Source of the DNA: Thiohalomonas denitrificans
Lineage (GTDB): Bacteria; Pseudomonadota; Gammaproteobacteria; Thiohalomonadales; Thiohalomonadaceae
NCBI RefSeq assembly: GCF_900102855.1
Contig: NZ_FMWD01000001.1
Coordinates: 386,766-450,765 of the forward strand
Direction: 5' to 3'
Length of the DNA stretch: 64,000 nucleotides
The position numbers were made by a program, and so were the translations under genes. Below, one piece after another: positions 47,097 through 56,825 of this stretch (position 1 is the first letter of the stretch; each line of letters starts with the position of its first letter). Under the pieces are notes generated by a model. The model worked only from the letters and a program-made list of their open reading frames with translations. It did no database searches and was not told the DNA's origin.

Positions 47097-48317
47097 ATGG
47101 CTGAAGCTGCCAAGCAGGACACCTTTATCTGGGAAGGTACCGATCGCAGTGGCAAACGGGTCAGCGGAGAGAGTGCAGGCCGCAACGTGACTCTGGTCAA
47201 GGCGAATCTTCGGCGGCAGGGCGTCAATCCTTCCAAGGTCCGGAAGAAACCGAAACCACTGTTCGGGGGACAATCCAAAAAGAAGATTACCCCCAAGGAT
47301 ATCGCCCTCTTCAGCCGGCAACTGGCGACCATGATGTCCTCCGGAGTTCCGCTCGTACAATCCTTCGAGATCATCGGACGAGGGCACGAAAACCCCAGTA
47401 TGCGAGAGCTGGTCGGGGCGATTAAAGCGGATGTGGAGGGCGGCAACAACCTGGCGGCTGCGCTGCAAAAGCATCCCGATCAGTTCGATCGGTTAACGTG
47501 TAATCTGGTCCATGCCGGCGAACAGGCCGGCATCCTGGAGGACCTGCTGGACAAGATATCGACCTATAAGGAGAAGACGGAGGCAATCAAATCGAAGGTC
47601 AAAAAAGCACTCTTTTATCCCACTGCAGTACTCGCCGTCGCTTTTATCATTACCGCCATCCTTCTGATATTCGTCATCCCGGTATTTGAAGATGTATTCA
47701 GCAGTTTCGGTGGCGAGCTTCCCGCCCTGACGCTAGCGGTTATCGGACTTTCCGAGGTTTTCCAGAAGTGGTGGTGGGCAATCTTCGGGGCAACCGGTCT
47801 CCTCATTTACGCCTTTGTACAGGCCAAGAAGAAATCACGCGCCGTCCAGGAGGCGATGGACAAGATCTCACTCAAGATACCGGTAATCGGCGATATCCTG
47901 AACAAGGCGGCCATCGCCCGATATGCCCGCACGCTGTCGACCATGTTTGCCGCGGGCGTCCCGCTCGTGGAAGCGCTGGAGTCGGTCGCCGGGGCCGTGG
48001 GCAATGTGGTCTACGGTAATGCCGTTTTGGCGATGCGCAACGAAGTCTCCACGGGTACCTCACTTACCGATGCCATGACCCATACCAATGTCTTCCCCAA
48101 CATGGTGGTGCAGATGACCTCCATCGGCGAAGAGGCCGGCTCGGTGGATCAGATGCTCGGCAAGGTCGCGGATTTTTATGAACAGGAGGTCGATGATGCG
48201 GTCGATTCGCTGAGCAGCCTGCTCGAGCCGCTCATCATGGCCATTCTCGGTGTCCTTATCGGTACACTGGTCATCGCCATGTACCTGCCCATCTTCAAGA
48301 TGGGTGAGGTCGTTTGA
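47097..48317 (+). CDS. pilC: Type IV pilus inner-membrane platform protein PilC
   Basis: 406 residues with two GspF domains (about 70-195 and 275-400) and three membrane helices (about 170-195, 220-240 and 375-398). Signature segments are FSRQLATMMSSGVPLVQSFEI and YARTLSTMFAAGVPLVEALE. PilC is the platform on which PilB acts to polymerise pilin. Its stop overlaps the pilD ATG by one base. Confidence 0.95.
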   Translation: MAEAAKQDTFIWEGTDRSGKRVSGESAGRNVTLVKANLRRQGVNPSKVRKKPKPLFGGQSKKKITPKDIALFSRQLATMMSSGVPLVQSFEIIGRGHENPSMRELVGAIKADVEGGNNLAAALQKHPDQFDRLTCNLVHAGEQAGILEDLLDKISTYKEKTEAIKSKVKKALFYPTAVLAVAFIITAILLIFVIPVFEDVFSSFGGELPALTLAVIGLSEVFQKWWWAIFGATGLLIYAFVQAKKKSRAVQEAMDKISLKIPVIGDILNKAAIARYARTLSTMFAAGVPLVEALESVAGAVGNVVYGNAVLAMRNEVSTGTSLTDAMTHTNVFPNMVVQMTSIGEEAGSVDQMLGKVADFYEQEVDDAVDSLSSLLEPLIMAILGVLIGTLVIAMYLPIFKMGEVV

Positions 48318-49189
48318 TGGGAGAAATTGCCACCTATTTCACGGCTTATCCGGCGCTGTTTGCCGGTGCCGTTTTCATCCTGGGCCTTGCCGTCGGCAGC
48401 TTCCTCAACGTGGTCATCTATCGTCTGCCGGTGATGATGGAGCGTGCCTGGAAGCAGCACTGCCAGGAACTGGTCGGTGAGACCGGGGCCCCAGCCGATT
48501 CGGAGCCTTTCAATCTGGCACGGCCGGCGTCCCGCTGTCCCCACTGCGGGCACAGCATCGGCCCCCTGGAGAATATTCCGCTTTTCAGTTACCTGTTTCA
48601 GAAAGGGCGGTGCAGGCATTGCCAGGGCCCAATTTCCGCGCGCTATCCCGCGGTTGAGCTCACTACCGCCATCCTCAGCGCAGTGACCGCCTGGCATTTC
48701 GGCTTCGGCTGGCAGGCGGGCTTCGCCCTTCTGCTGACCTGGGGGCTGGTCGCACTGACCTTTATCGATCTCGACCATCAGTTGCTGCCCGACGATATCA
48801 CGCTGCCGCTGCTGTGGCTGGGGCTGCTGCTGAGCCTGGCGGGGGTCTTCGTTCCACCGACGACGGCGATCATCGGTGCGGCGGCCGGCTACCTTTCGCT
48901 CTGGAGCGTCTACCAGTTGTTCCGCCTGGCGACCGGCAAAGAGGGAATGGGTTACGGCGACTTCAAGCTGCTGGGCCTGCTCGGTGCCTGGCTAGGGTGG
49001 CAATCCCTGCCGGTGATCATCATCCTCTCTTCGGTAGTCGGTGCGGCAGTCGGGATCGGTCTTATCCTGTTCCGGGGTCACGAACGCGGCACACCGATCC
49101 CCTTCGGTCCCTATCTGGCGGCTGCGGGCTGGCTGGCCCTGCTGTGGGGCGAAGACCTGACCCGTGCCTACCTGCGTTTCGCGATCTGA
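48317..49189 (+). CDS. pilD: Prepilin peptidase/N-methyltransferase PilD
   Basis: 290 residues from ATG 48317. The zinc-binding cysteine pairs are C74/C77 and C99/C102. The aspartate protease residues are in LTFIDLDHQLLPD and GYGDFKLLG. PilD removes the prepilin leader and methylates the new N-terminal Phe in the inner membrane. Its TGA stop (49187-49189) lies inside the left end of a structured repeat element. Confidence 0.95.
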   Translation: MGEIATYFTAYPALFAGAVFILGLAVGSFLNVVIYRLPVMMERAWKQHCQELVGETGAPADSEPFNLARPASRCPHCGHSIGPLENIPLFSYLFQKGRCRHCQGPISARYPAVELTTAILSAVTAWHFGFGWQAGFALLLTWGLVALTFIDLDHQLLPDDITLPLLWLGLLLSLAGVFVPPTTAIIGAAAGYLSLWSVYQLFRLATGKEGMGYGDFKLLGLLGAWLGWQSLPVIIILSSVVGAAVGIGLILFRGHERGTPIPFGPYLAAAGWLALLWGEDLTRAYLRFAI

Positions 49190-49455
49190 TGGTCCATGCG
49201 GGAAGTAGTGTCGCACTCAGAGCCCCGCTAATGGGCCAAGGCAAGGCGCACTGCGTAGGGAATGGCGTGCCCTTTTCAAGCAGCGCAACGCCGCATTGGC
49301 CCATTAGCGGGGCTCCCATCGGGCCGGCTCACAAGCACCCTCGGCTGCGTTGCAGTCACTTGAATTGGCTACAGCCAATCCTGCGCTCCTGCGCCTTGCC
49401 CAGAGCGCTTGTGAGACCGGCTGAGTGTTACACTACTTCCCGCATGGACCATTAG
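49186..49455. repeat. Structured inverted-repeat element E, copy 1 (270 bp)
   Basis: The ends form terminal inverted repeats of about 31-35 bp: left 49186-49220 and right 49421-49455, differing at three positions (GGTCCATGCGGGAAGTAGTG shared). Inside are two hairpins: 49221-49239 with 49296-49314, a perfect 19-bp stem, and 49324-49336 with 49407-49421, with one bulged A. The loops carry GGCAAGGCGCA (49240-49250) and TGCGCCTTGCC (49390-49400), perfect complements. Copy 2 is at 56826-57141. The element exactly fills the gap between the pilD stop and the coaE ATG. Confidence 0.85.
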
Positions 49456-49456
49456 C

Positions 49457-50053
49457 ATGCTGCGGGTGGGACTGACGGGGGGAATCGGCTGCGGCAAGTC
49501 TACAGTGGCCCGCATCTTTGCCGATGCCGGTGTTCCCGTCATCGACACGGACATTATCGCCCACGAGCTGGTGGCGCCGGGCTCTCCCCTGCTCACCAAA
49601 GTAGTCAGGACTTTCGGAAAGGATCTCCTCCACTGCGACGGCTCACTGGACCGGAGCCGTCTGCGCGAGCAGGTGTTTGCGGATCCGGATAAACGGGGGC
49701 AACTGGAATCGCTGCTTCACCCCGCGATTCGCGACGAGATGATTCGTCGGGCCGAAAGCGTGCAGAAGTCCTATGCGATCCTGGTGATCCCGCTTCTGGT
49801 GGAGAAAGGCTGGCAGGGACTGGTCGATCGGGTTCTGGTGGTGGATTGTCCGCCATCGCTCCAGCTCCAGCGCACCATCTCCAGGGATGACACGGATGAG
49901 AGGCAGGCGCGTGCGATCCTGGCCAGCCAGGCATCCCGCGAAGAACGACTTGCCGTCGCGGACGATGTAATCCCGAACAGTGGGACGCTGGACAAACTCC
50001 GCCAGCAGGTCCACGATCTGCATCGTTTCTACCTGCGACTTGCCGGAAATTAA
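49457..50053 (+). CDS. coaE: Dephospho-CoA kinase
   Basis: 198 residues. The P-loop GGIGCGKST is at 8-16, followed by the CoaE segments VIDTDIIAHELV and LHPAIRDEM. It phosphorylates the 3'-OH of dephospho-CoA in the last step of CoA synthesis. The ATG directly follows the structured repeat; no clear RBS is visible within the repeat end, so translation may be weak or the start misplaced by the insertion. Order pilD-coaE-zapD-yacG is conserved in gammaproteobacteria. Confidence 0.93.
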   Translation: MLRVGLTGGIGCGKSTVARIFADAGVPVIDTDIIAHELVAPGSPLLTKVVRTFGKDLLHCDGSLDRSRLREQVFADPDKRGQLESLLHPAIRDEMIRRAESVQKSYAILVIPLLVEKGWQGLVDRVLVVDCPPSLQLQRTISRDDTDERQARAILASQASREERLAVADDVIPNSGTLDKLRQQVHDLHRFYLRLAGN

Positions 50054-50107
50054 ATCCGCTAATGTTCACTCATCTTCGAGGCGGACTGCCGCCCTGTTGC
50101 CGATATC

Positions 50108-50872
50108 GTGCATAACGCCATTACCTACGAACATCCGGTCAACGAGAAGGTCCGCAATCTGCTGCGACTCGAGCACCTGTTCAAACAGGTGAGTCACTTC
50201 CTGCGCGGCCAGTCACCCTGGGACAGCCGTACAACCATCGTGACCTTCATGGAGATCCTCGACGTATTTGGCCGCGGTGACCTGAAGACGGAATTGATGA
50301 AAGAGATGGAACGGGCCACCGTCAACCTGGAGCCCCATCTGGAGCACCCGGATGTGGACCATGCGCGGCTAGGCAATATCCTGCGGGCGCTTGAGCGACT
50401 GCGCGGAAACCTCAACAGCTATCCGGGTCCGCTCGGGCAGGAACTGCGCGACAGTGAATTCCTGAATAGCATTCGTCAGCGCACCACCATTCCGGGAGGC
50501 GCGTGCGATTTCGACCTGCCCGGATACCACTACTGGCTGGAACAGCCCGCCGAAGTCCGTCACCGGGACCTCGAGCGCTGGTCCGCCAATCTCGATGCCG
50601 TACGCCAGCCGGTGGAGCTGTTGCTGAAGCTGATCCGCAACAGCGCCGACTTCCACCCCAGAACCGCTGAACGCGGGGCATACGGGCAGTCGCTCAGCGC
50701 TAGTCTGCCCTATCAGCTGATCCGCATTCGCGTTCCCGTAGAACAGCCCCATTTTCCCGAGGTCAGCGGTGGAAAACATCGGTTCACGATCCGTTTCATG
50801 CAACCCGGCGAGGGCCGACCGGTCCAAGTTCATGAGTATATCGATTTCCAACTGAGTTGCTGCAGCCTATGA
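50108..50872 (+). CDS. zapD: Cell division protein ZapD
   Basis: 254 residues from GTG 50108, which gives the usual [21 protein letters not shown] start. ZapD (YacF) is a cytoplasmic protein that cross-links FtsZ filaments at the division ring. The whole length matches the family: [17 protein letters not shown] and the C-terminal FTIRFM segment are typical. yacG overlaps its stop. Confidence 0.92.
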   Translation: MHNAITYEHPVNEKVRNLLRLEHLFKQVSHFLRGQSPWDSRTTIVTFMEILDVFGRGDLKTELMKEMERATVNLEPHLEHPDVDHARLGNILRALERLRGNLNSYPGPLGQELRDSEFLNSIRQRTTIPGGACDFDLPGYHYWLEQPAEVRHRDLERWSANLDAVRQPVELLLKLIRNSADFHPRTAERGAYGQSLSASLPYQLIRIRVPVEQPHFPEVSGGKHRFTIRFMQPGEGRPVQVHEYIDFQLSCCSL

Positions 50873-51066
50873 CCCAAACCGTTCATTGCCCGACCTGCGG
50901 CCGTCCCGTGCGCTGGGAGCCGGAACAGAAGTGGCGGCCGTTCTGCTCGGAACGTTGCAAGCTGATCGATCTCGGCGCCTGGTCCGACGAGGATCACCGC
51001 ATTCCCGGCGAGCCGGTCGACCCCTGGGAGATCACCGATCGGCCACCCGATTCGGGTTCCCACTAA
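50869..51066 (+). CDS. yacG: DNA gyrase inhibitor YacG
   Basis: 65 residues with four zinc ligands: C7-x2-C10 and C26-x3-C30 (CPTC...CSERC), then the [15 protein letters not shown] tail. E. coli YacG binds GyrB and inhibits gyrase. The ATG at 50869 overlaps the zapD stop by 4 bp, so the two are coupled. Confidence 0.92.
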   Translation: MTQTVHCPTCGRPVRWEPEQKWRPFCSERCKLIDLGAWSDEDHRIPGEPVDPWEITDRPPDSGSH

Positions 51067-51121
51067 GGCATCCCCCGCGCCCGCCTCCCGCATATCGGCC
51101 GCTAGCGCCATTACGGTTTCG

Positions 51122-51193
51122 AACCACGGGGAACACGGGGCACACGGAGAGAAAATAGGACAACCTGTTTCTACTCCGTGGTTGCCTGTGGTT
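51122..51193. repeat. Interspersed repeat family B, copy 3
   Basis: AACCACGGGGAACACGGGGC at the left, then AGGACAACCTGTTTCTACTC and CCGTGGTT at the right. The inner part AAATAGGACAACCTGTTT is shared with the copy at 51329-51395. Confidence 0.7.
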
Positions 51194-51216
51194 TCCATTC
51201 GCATGCAGAGAAATCC

Positions 51217-51302
51217 GTAGGATGGGGTGAATAAAACGAACCCCATCATTGGTTCGCATACGGTTGTTTCTTGATGGGGTTCGCGGGCTCACCCCATCCT
51301 AC
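51217..51302. repeat. Long palindromic REP element (GTAGGATGGGGTGA type)
   Basis: The left arm GTAGGATGGGGTGA with GAACCCCATCA pairs with TGATGGGGTTCGC and TCACCCCATCCTAC at the right end, across 86 bp. It resembles the common GTAGGATGGG(TT/GT)GAGC palindromes of proteobacteria. It stands between two family B copies. Confidence 0.75.
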
Positions 51303-51328
51303 ATTCCTGGCAAGCCCAAACGATGTTC

Positions 51329-51395
51329 GAACCACGGGCACACGGGAAAGAAAAAATAGGACAACCTGTTTTTACCCCCCGACCCCCGTGTTCCC
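51329..51395. repeat. Interspersed repeat family B, copy 4 (truncated left arm)
   Basis: AACCACGGGCACACGGGAAAG, then AATAGGACAACCTGTTTTTA and CCCCCGTGTTCCCC. With the elements at 51122 and 51217 it fills most of the 394-bp gap between yacG and the Nudix/TenI gene; no gene is seen there. Confidence 0.6.
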
Positions 51396-51460
51396 CTTCG
51401 CTGTTGATTCGGAGGCGCGGAGCGGCGGTGCTCGCAGATACTGCTAGGGAGCTAGAAAAT

Positions 51461-52432
51461 TCAACGGATGGGATTCCAGAGCGCCCGAATGGCGGCAATG
51501 CCCTGTGCGCCGGACTGCCAGGCACGCTGGCGATCGGCCGGTCCGAGTCCCCCCAGTGCATAGACGGGCACACGGCTCGCCTTGCAGAGGACCCTGAGGC
51601 CCTCCCAACCGAGGGTTGGCGCCCCGGGATGACTCGCCGTTGGGAGGACCGGCGACACGAACACGAAGTCCACCCCGATCGAGAGCGCCCGCTCCAGCTC
51701 CTCCAGGTCGTGACAGGCAGCGGATACCCAACCTTCCGGTCCCAGAGGCCGCTCCGTGAGCTCTCGCAGCCTGGCCCCGTTCAGGTGCACACCGGCGTGA
51801 GGAATGGCTTCAGCGGACTCCACCGGACCGTTGAGGAGCAGGTGAGCGCCAAATCGGTGGCATAGAGCGGCGACCTGTTCCGAAAGTGCCCGAAAGGCGC
51901 TCGGCTGTAACGCTTTGGCCCGCAGCTGAACTAGGCGAATCCCGCCATTCAAGCGGCTCTCCAACTTCCGGAGGAACGCCCCCCATTCCGCCGGGCGGCC
52001 AGGGTCCGGCGTGATCAGTCCCAAATCGGGCAGCTGTGCCGCGGTGACAATCGGTCGATTCGCCGCCGGGAATGCATATTGGCTCAACGCCTCCGGACAC
52101 ACCCAGGCAACCGGCTGACCTTCCCGCCCGTGGGCCACCCCCTCGAAGCCATCGACCCGCCAGACGTCCAGCAGGACCTGTCTGTCGCCATAATCGTGGG
52201 GGATTCGAATGAGCGGGCGGGCGTCGGTTATGGTAACACCCAGTTCCTCATCCAGCTCCCGCTGCAGGGCGCTCCCCACGGCTTCACCGGGCTCGATCTT
52301 GCCGCCCGGGAATTCCCACAGTCCCCCCTGATGGCGATGCTCGGCCCGGCGGGCGATCAGGATGCGGCCCGCCTGGTCACAAATGACCGCTGCGGCGACA
52401 TGAAGGAAACGGGAGTAATCAGGGGTTTGCAT
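51461..52432 (-). CDS. Nudix hydrolase fused to a thiamine-phosphate-synthase-like (TenI/ThiE) domain
   Basis: 323 residues. The N-terminal MutT-like domain (1-135) has the Nudix box GGKIEPGEAVGSALQRELDEELGV at about 43-66 with all catalytic glutamates. The C-terminal domain (about 155-320) is a TIM barrel of the ThiE/TenI type (VQLRAKAL, LLLNGPVE, GVHLNG, VFVSPVLPTASHPG, ALGGLGP). The fusion is common in gammaproteobacteria next to argJ and secA. The first half should clean 8-oxo-dGTP; the role of the second is unproven and it may lack true ThiE activity. Confidence 0.88.
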   Translation of the reverse strand: MQTPDYSRFLHVAAAVICDQAGRILIARRAEHRHQGGLWEFPGGKIEPGEAVGSALQRELDEELGVTITDARPLIRIPHDYGDRQVLLDVWRVDGFEGVAHGREGQPVAWVCPEALSQYAFPAANRPIVTAAQLPDLGLITPDPGRPAEWGAFLRKLESRLNGGIRLVQLRAKALQPSAFRALSEQVAALCHRFGAHLLLNGPVESAEAIPHAGVHLNGARLRELTERPLGPEGWVSAACHDLEELERALSIGVDFVFVSPVLPTASHPGAPTLGWEGLRVLCKASRVPVYALGGLGPADRQRAWQSGAQGIAAIRALWNPIR

Positions 52433-52504
52433 TCAGGTGGCATTCGCCGCGGGGCGGACCCCGGTGGAAAGATTATGCTTCCGCGCCGCGACAGAGCGTT
52501 GCGG

Positions 52505-52531
52505 AATCGCCGCGGGGGCGCGCCTCCTACC
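52505..52531. repeat. GC-rich repeat family D, copy 2 (reverse orientation)
   Basis: Exact reverse complement of the 27 bp at 35050-35076 (GGTAGGAGGCGCGCCCCCGC and onward). It lies between the argJ stop and the Nudix/TenI start. Confidence 0.7.
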
Positions 52532-52577
52532 TACCAATGGCCGCTGTTGCTCGGCTGAGATTGTCCCAGGCGCGACA

Positions 52578-53792
52578 TCAGGTTCGGTATTCGGCGTTGA
52601 TACGGACATAGTCATAGGAGAAATCGCAGGTCCAGACCGTCGCCTCGGCCGAGCCGCGGGAGAGATCGACGCGAATGGTAATCTCCTCCTGATCCATGAC
52701 CAGCTGGCCCCTAGCTTCTTCGTAATCCGCTGCCCGGCCCCCATCGCTGACGATACAGACCTCATTCAGGTGAATGGTGACGGCCTGCAGGTTCAGGTCC
52801 GGGACTCCGGCCCGGCCGACGGCAGCGAGGATCCGGCCCCAGTTCGGGTCCGAGGCGAAGAAAGCGGTTTTCACCAGTGGTGAGTGGGCGATGGTATAGG
52901 CCACATCCGTGCACTCTTTCTGGTCGCGACCCTTCACCACCTTGATGGCGATAAACTTGGTGGCGCCCTCGCCATCGCGCACGATGAGCTGCGCCAGTTC
53001 CCGGCAGACCGCGGTCACCGCCGTCTCGAGGGTCTCGAAATCGTCGCTTCCCGGTTCGGGTTTCACACCGCTGGCGCCGGTGGCCATCAGCACACAGGCG
53101 TCGTTGGTCGAGGTGTCCCCATCGACACTGATGCGATTGAAGGAGAGGCCGGCGGCCCGCTTCAGCAGGCCATCGAGAACGTCCCGCTCAACGACCGCAT
53201 CGGTGGCGATGAAAGCCAGCATGGTCGCCATGTCCGGCCGAATCATCCCGGCGCCCTTGGAGATCCCGGTGATGGTCACGGGTCGACCGCCGATCTCGAC
53301 CTGCCGGGAAGACCCTTTCGGGACCGTGTCGGTGGTGAGAATGCCATCGGCGGCGTTCGCCCAACCCTCTGCCACGAGAGCGGAAAAGGCAGCGGGAATG
53401 CCTTGGGTGAGGGTCGCGACCGGCAGCGGTTCGCCGATCACGCCAGTCGAGAACGGCAGGACGTCAGCGGCTTCGCAGCCCCCACGGGAGGCAACCGCTT
53501 CACAGCAGGTCTGCGCGTCGACAAGGCCCTGCCTTCCGGTGCCGGCATTGGCGTTGCCGGTATTCACCAGAAGGTAGGAGGGTTCGCGGGCCGACAGGTG
53601 CTCGCGGGCAAGGATGACCGGTGCCGCGCAGAAGGCGTTGCGGGTGAACACCGCTGACGCCGTAGCGCCGCGAGCCAATTCAATCAGGACCAGATCCGGG
53701 CGGCCGGGTTTCTTGATGCCCGCAGCGGTTGTACCGAGGCGCACGCCCCCCACCGGATGCAGCTTCGGCAGCCCTTGGTAACCGACAGCCAT
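52578..53792 (-). CDS. argJ: Bifunctional ornithine acetyltransferase/N-acetylglutamate synthase ArgJ
   Basis: 404 residues. The self-cleavage site is before T190 in KGAGMIRPDMATMLAF, which splits the chain into alpha and beta parts. Other landmarks are NTGNANAGTG, FSTGVIGEPLPV and DSDTSTND-like VDGDTSTND. It recycles the acetyl group in arginine synthesis. It is followed on the same strand by the Nudix/TenI gene and preceded by secA, a standard gammaproteobacterial order. Confidence 0.95.
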   Translation of the reverse strand: MAVGYQGLPKLHPVGGVRLGTTAAGIKKPGRPDLVLIELARGATASAVFTRNAFCAAPVILAREHLSAREPSYLLVNTGNANAGTGRQGLVDAQTCCEAVASRGGCEAADVLPFSTGVIGEPLPVATLTQGIPAAFSALVAEGWANAADGILTTDTVPKGSSRQVEIGGRPVTITGISKGAGMIRPDMATMLAFIATDAVVERDVLDGLLKRAAGLSFNRISVDGDTSTNDACVLMATGASGVKPEPGSDDFETLETAVTAVCRELAQLIVRDGEGATKFIAIKVVKGRDQKECTDVAYTIAHSPLVKTAFFASDPNWGRILAAVGRAGVPDLNLQAVTIHLNEVCIVSDGGRAADYEEARGQLVMDQEEITIRVDLSRGSAEATVWTCDFSYDYVRINAEYRT

Positions 53793-53912
53793 GATTTCTC
53801 CTTAATCCTGCAGGACTTCACCGTAACGGTACAAAACGAGCCGGGAAACCCGATTCGCTCGCAACCCGCGCTGGAGTCACAACGAAGAGTTTTTTACAGT
53901 GAAGTCTTTTGG

Positions 53913-56624
53913 CTAACTCAACTGCCCGTGGCACTGTTTGTATTTCTTGCCGGAGCCGCACGGACAGGGTTCATTGCGCCCGACCTTCCGGCCTTCACGA
54001 ACGAAGGGGCGGTGCTCCTCTTCGGTATCGCGCGGCTCGGAAGCGCCGGTGTCGGCCATGGCGGGGGCCTCGGCATGCTGGAACTCCATCTTGGCAGCCG
54101 CACGTCGCTGCTCCTCGACGGCCGCCACATCCTCCTCGGCTTTCACCTGAACCTTGGAGAGTACGCCGATCGTTTCCCGCTTGATGCGCCCGAGCATTTC
54201 GTCGAACAGCGTGAAGGCCTCGCGCTTGTACTCCTGCTTGGGATTTTTCTGGGCATAGCCACGCAGGTGAATACCCTGGCGCAGGTAATCCATTGCCGCC
54301 AGGTGCTCTTTCCAGTGGGTATCGAGCACTTGCAGCATGACCGCTTTTTCGAAGTGGCGCAGTACCGTGCTACCCGCCAGCTCCTCCTTCTCCTTGTAAC
54401 GGGCGATCATCTCTTCAAGGATGCGCCGGCGCAGGTTCTCTTCATGCAGGTCGTCATCTTCATCCAGCCACTGGCGGATGGGCAATTTCAGCCCGAACTC
54501 GTTCTCCAGCGCCTCCTCCAGGCCCGAAACGTCCCACTGCTCCTCAATACTCTGCGGCGGGATGAAGCCGTCGATGACCTCGTTGAGCACGTCTTCCCGA
54601 AGGGTTTCGATGGACTCGGAGATATCATCCTGCGCCATGAGATCGTTGCGCTGCTCATAGATGACCTTACGCTGATCGTTGGCCACATCATCGTATTCCA
54701 GCAGCTGCTTGCGGATATCGAAGTTATGGCCTTCCACTTTACGCTGGGCATTCTCGATGGCGCGCGAGACCCAGGGGTGCTCGATGGCCTCGCCCTCCTC
54801 CATGCCGAGCTTCTGCATGATCCCCGCCACCCGGTCAGAGGCGAAGATCCGCATCAGATTGTCTTCGAGCGAGAGATAGAAGCGGGTTGAACCCGGATCG
54901 CCCTGACGCCCGGAACGGCCACGCAGCTGGTTGTCGATACGCCGCGATTCGTGGCGCTCCGTACCAATGATATGGAGGCCTCCGGCCTCCAGCACGGACT
55001 GATTGCGCCTTTGCCAATCCTCGCGCACCCGGGCCTTCTGCTCTTCCGTTGCCTCGTCACTTAACGCATCCAGTTCAGCGCTGAGATTACCACCCAGGAC
55101 GATATCGGTACCGCGACCCGCCATGTTGGTGGCAATGGTAACCGCGCCGGGCATACCGGCGGCAATGACGATCTCCGCCTCGCGCTCATGCTGCTTGGCG
55201 TTCAGCACCTCGTGCCGAATCTTTGCCTTGTTCAGGAGCTGCGACAGGTACTCCGAGACCTCGATGGAGGTGGTACCCACCAGAACCGGCTGCTGACGCT
55301 GGTGGCAGTCCTTGATGTCCTCGATGACGGCGTCGAACTTCTCCTGCTGGGTGAGGTAGATCAGGTCACCCATGTCCTTGCGGATCAGCGGATGGTGGGT
55401 GGGGATCACCGCCACCTCGAGGCCGTAGATCTGCTGGAACTCGTAGGCTTCCGTGTCGGCCGTACCGGTCATGCCAGACAGCTTGTCGTAGAGTCGGAAG
55501 TAGTTCTGGAAGGTGATCGACGCGAGGGTCTGGTTTTCACTCTGTACCGGGACTCCCTCTTTGGCCTCGACCGCCTGATGCAGGCCATCAGACCAGCGCC
55601 GTCCGGCCATAGTCCGGCCGGTGAACTCGTCGACGATCACCACCTGGTTGTCCTTCACCAGATAGTGAACATCTTTCTGGAACAGGACGTGGGCGCGCAG
55701 GGCGGCATTGAGATGATGCATCAGCCCGATGTTGGCCGCGTCATAGAGGGTTTCACCCTCCTCCAGTAATCCCGCCTCGGTGAGCATCACCTCGACGTGT
55801 TCGTGCCCTTGCTCAGTCAGATGAACCTGGCGCGCCTTTTCGTCGAGGCTGTAGTCGCCCGGCCCCTCTTCCTCTTCCTGTCGTGTCAGTTCGGGGACCA
55901 ACTGGTTCATGCGATGGTAGAGTTCAGAGCTGTTCTCGACCTGCCCCGAAATAATCAGGGGTGTGCGCGCCTCATCGATAAGGATCGAGTCGACCTCGTC
56001 GACAATGGCGAAGGGACGCTCCCGCTGAACCCGCTCTTCCGGCTTGAAGGCCATGTTGTCGCGCAGGTAGTCGAAGCCGTATTCATTGTTGGTGCCATAG
56101 GTGATATCGGCAAAATAGGCGTGGCGCTTGGACTCGTGGTCCATGCCCGGCACCACCACCCCGGTCTCCAGACCCAGGAAGCCGTAAAGGCCGCCCATCC
56201 AGGCGGCATCACGTCGGGCCAGGTAATCGTTCACGGTGATCACGTGTACGCCCTTTCCGGGCAGCGCATTGAGATAGGCGGCGAGTGTTGCGACCAGGGT
56301 CTTGCCCTCGCCGGTCTTCATCTCGGCGATCTTGCCGAGGTGCAGCACCATGCCGCCAATCAGCTGCACATCGTAGTGGCGCATGCCGAGGACCCGCTTG
56401 GCCCCCTCACGCACCACCGCGAAGGCCTCCGGCAGCAGATCGTCGAGACTGGCTCCCTCATCGAGGCGCCGCCGGAACTCGGGCGTCTTACCCTGAAGTG
56501 CCTCGTCAGAGAGCGCCTCGAGTTCCGCTTCCAGGCCATTGATGCGCGCGACATCCTTGCGCAGGCGCTTGAGCAGCCGCTCGTTTCGGCTGCCGAAAAT
56601 CTTGCTCAACATGTTGGTGACCAT
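53913..56624 (-). CDS. secA: Protein translocase ATPase SecA
   Basis: 903 residues. Walker A is MKTGEGKT at 102-109, the DEAD-like Walker [18 protein letters not shown] is near 210, and the C-terminal zinc tail with [14 protein letters not shown] binds SecB. SecA drives preprotein export through SecYEG. The start at 56624 ([14 protein letters not shown]) aligns with the E. coli N-terminus in length; a start at 56612 would also be possible. No secM-like ORF is seen upstream; a structured repeat occupies most of that gap. Confidence 0.97.
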   Translation of the reverse strand: MVTNMLSKIFGSRNERLLKRLRKDVARINGLEAELEALSDEALQGKTPEFRRRLDEGASLDDLLPEAFAVVREGAKRVLGMRHYDVQLIGGMVLHLGKIAEMKTGEGKTLVATLAAYLNALPGKGVHVITVNDYLARRDAAWMGGLYGFLGLETGVVVPGMDHESKRHAYFADITYGTNNEYGFDYLRDNMAFKPEERVQRERPFAIVDEVDSILIDEARTPLIISGQVENSSELYHRMNQLVPELTRQEEEEGPGDYSLDEKARQVHLTEQGHEHVEVMLTEAGLLEEGETLYDAANIGLMHHLNAALRAHVLFQKDVHYLVKDNQVVIVDEFTGRTMAGRRWSDGLHQAVEAKEGVPVQSENQTLASITFQNYFRLYDKLSGMTGTADTEAYEFQQIYGLEVAVIPTHHPLIRKDMGDLIYLTQQEKFDAVIEDIKDCHQRQQPVLVGTTSIEVSEYLSQLLNKAKIRHEVLNAKQHEREAEIVIAAGMPGAVTIATNMAGRGTDIVLGGNLSAELDALSDEATEEQKARVREDWQRRNQSVLEAGGLHIIGTERHESRRIDNQLRGRSGRQGDPGSTRFYLSLEDNLMRIFASDRVAGIMQKLGMEEGEAIEHPWVSRAIENAQRKVEGHNFDIRKQLLEYDDVANDQRKVIYEQRNDLMAQDDISESIETLREDVLNEVIDGFIPPQSIEEQWDVSGLEEALENEFGLKLPIRQWLDEDDDLHEENLRRRILEEMIARYKEKEELAGSTVLRHFEKAVMLQVLDTHWKEHLAAMDYLRQGIHLRGYAQKNPKQEYKREAFTLFDEMLGRIKRETIGVLSKVQVKAEEDVAAVEEQRRAAAKMEFQHAEAPAMADTGASEPRDTEEEHRPFVREGRKVGRNEPCPCGSGKKYKQCHGQLS

Positions 56625-56825
56625 AAACGTCCCGGATTGCTCCGAATTGGATCCTTGCGCTCAGCCGTGTCGACCGGGCCAAAGCAGACTATTTTAGCGA
56701 AGGCGGATGGTTTTGCGCAGTTTGGCGCGCACACTTTAGATACCCTGACGGAAGCAAAATTCCCCGGGCGGTCGATGATCGGGCGGGTCTGCACCAGACT
56801 TGCAGTTTTACGTGTTGACAGAACG

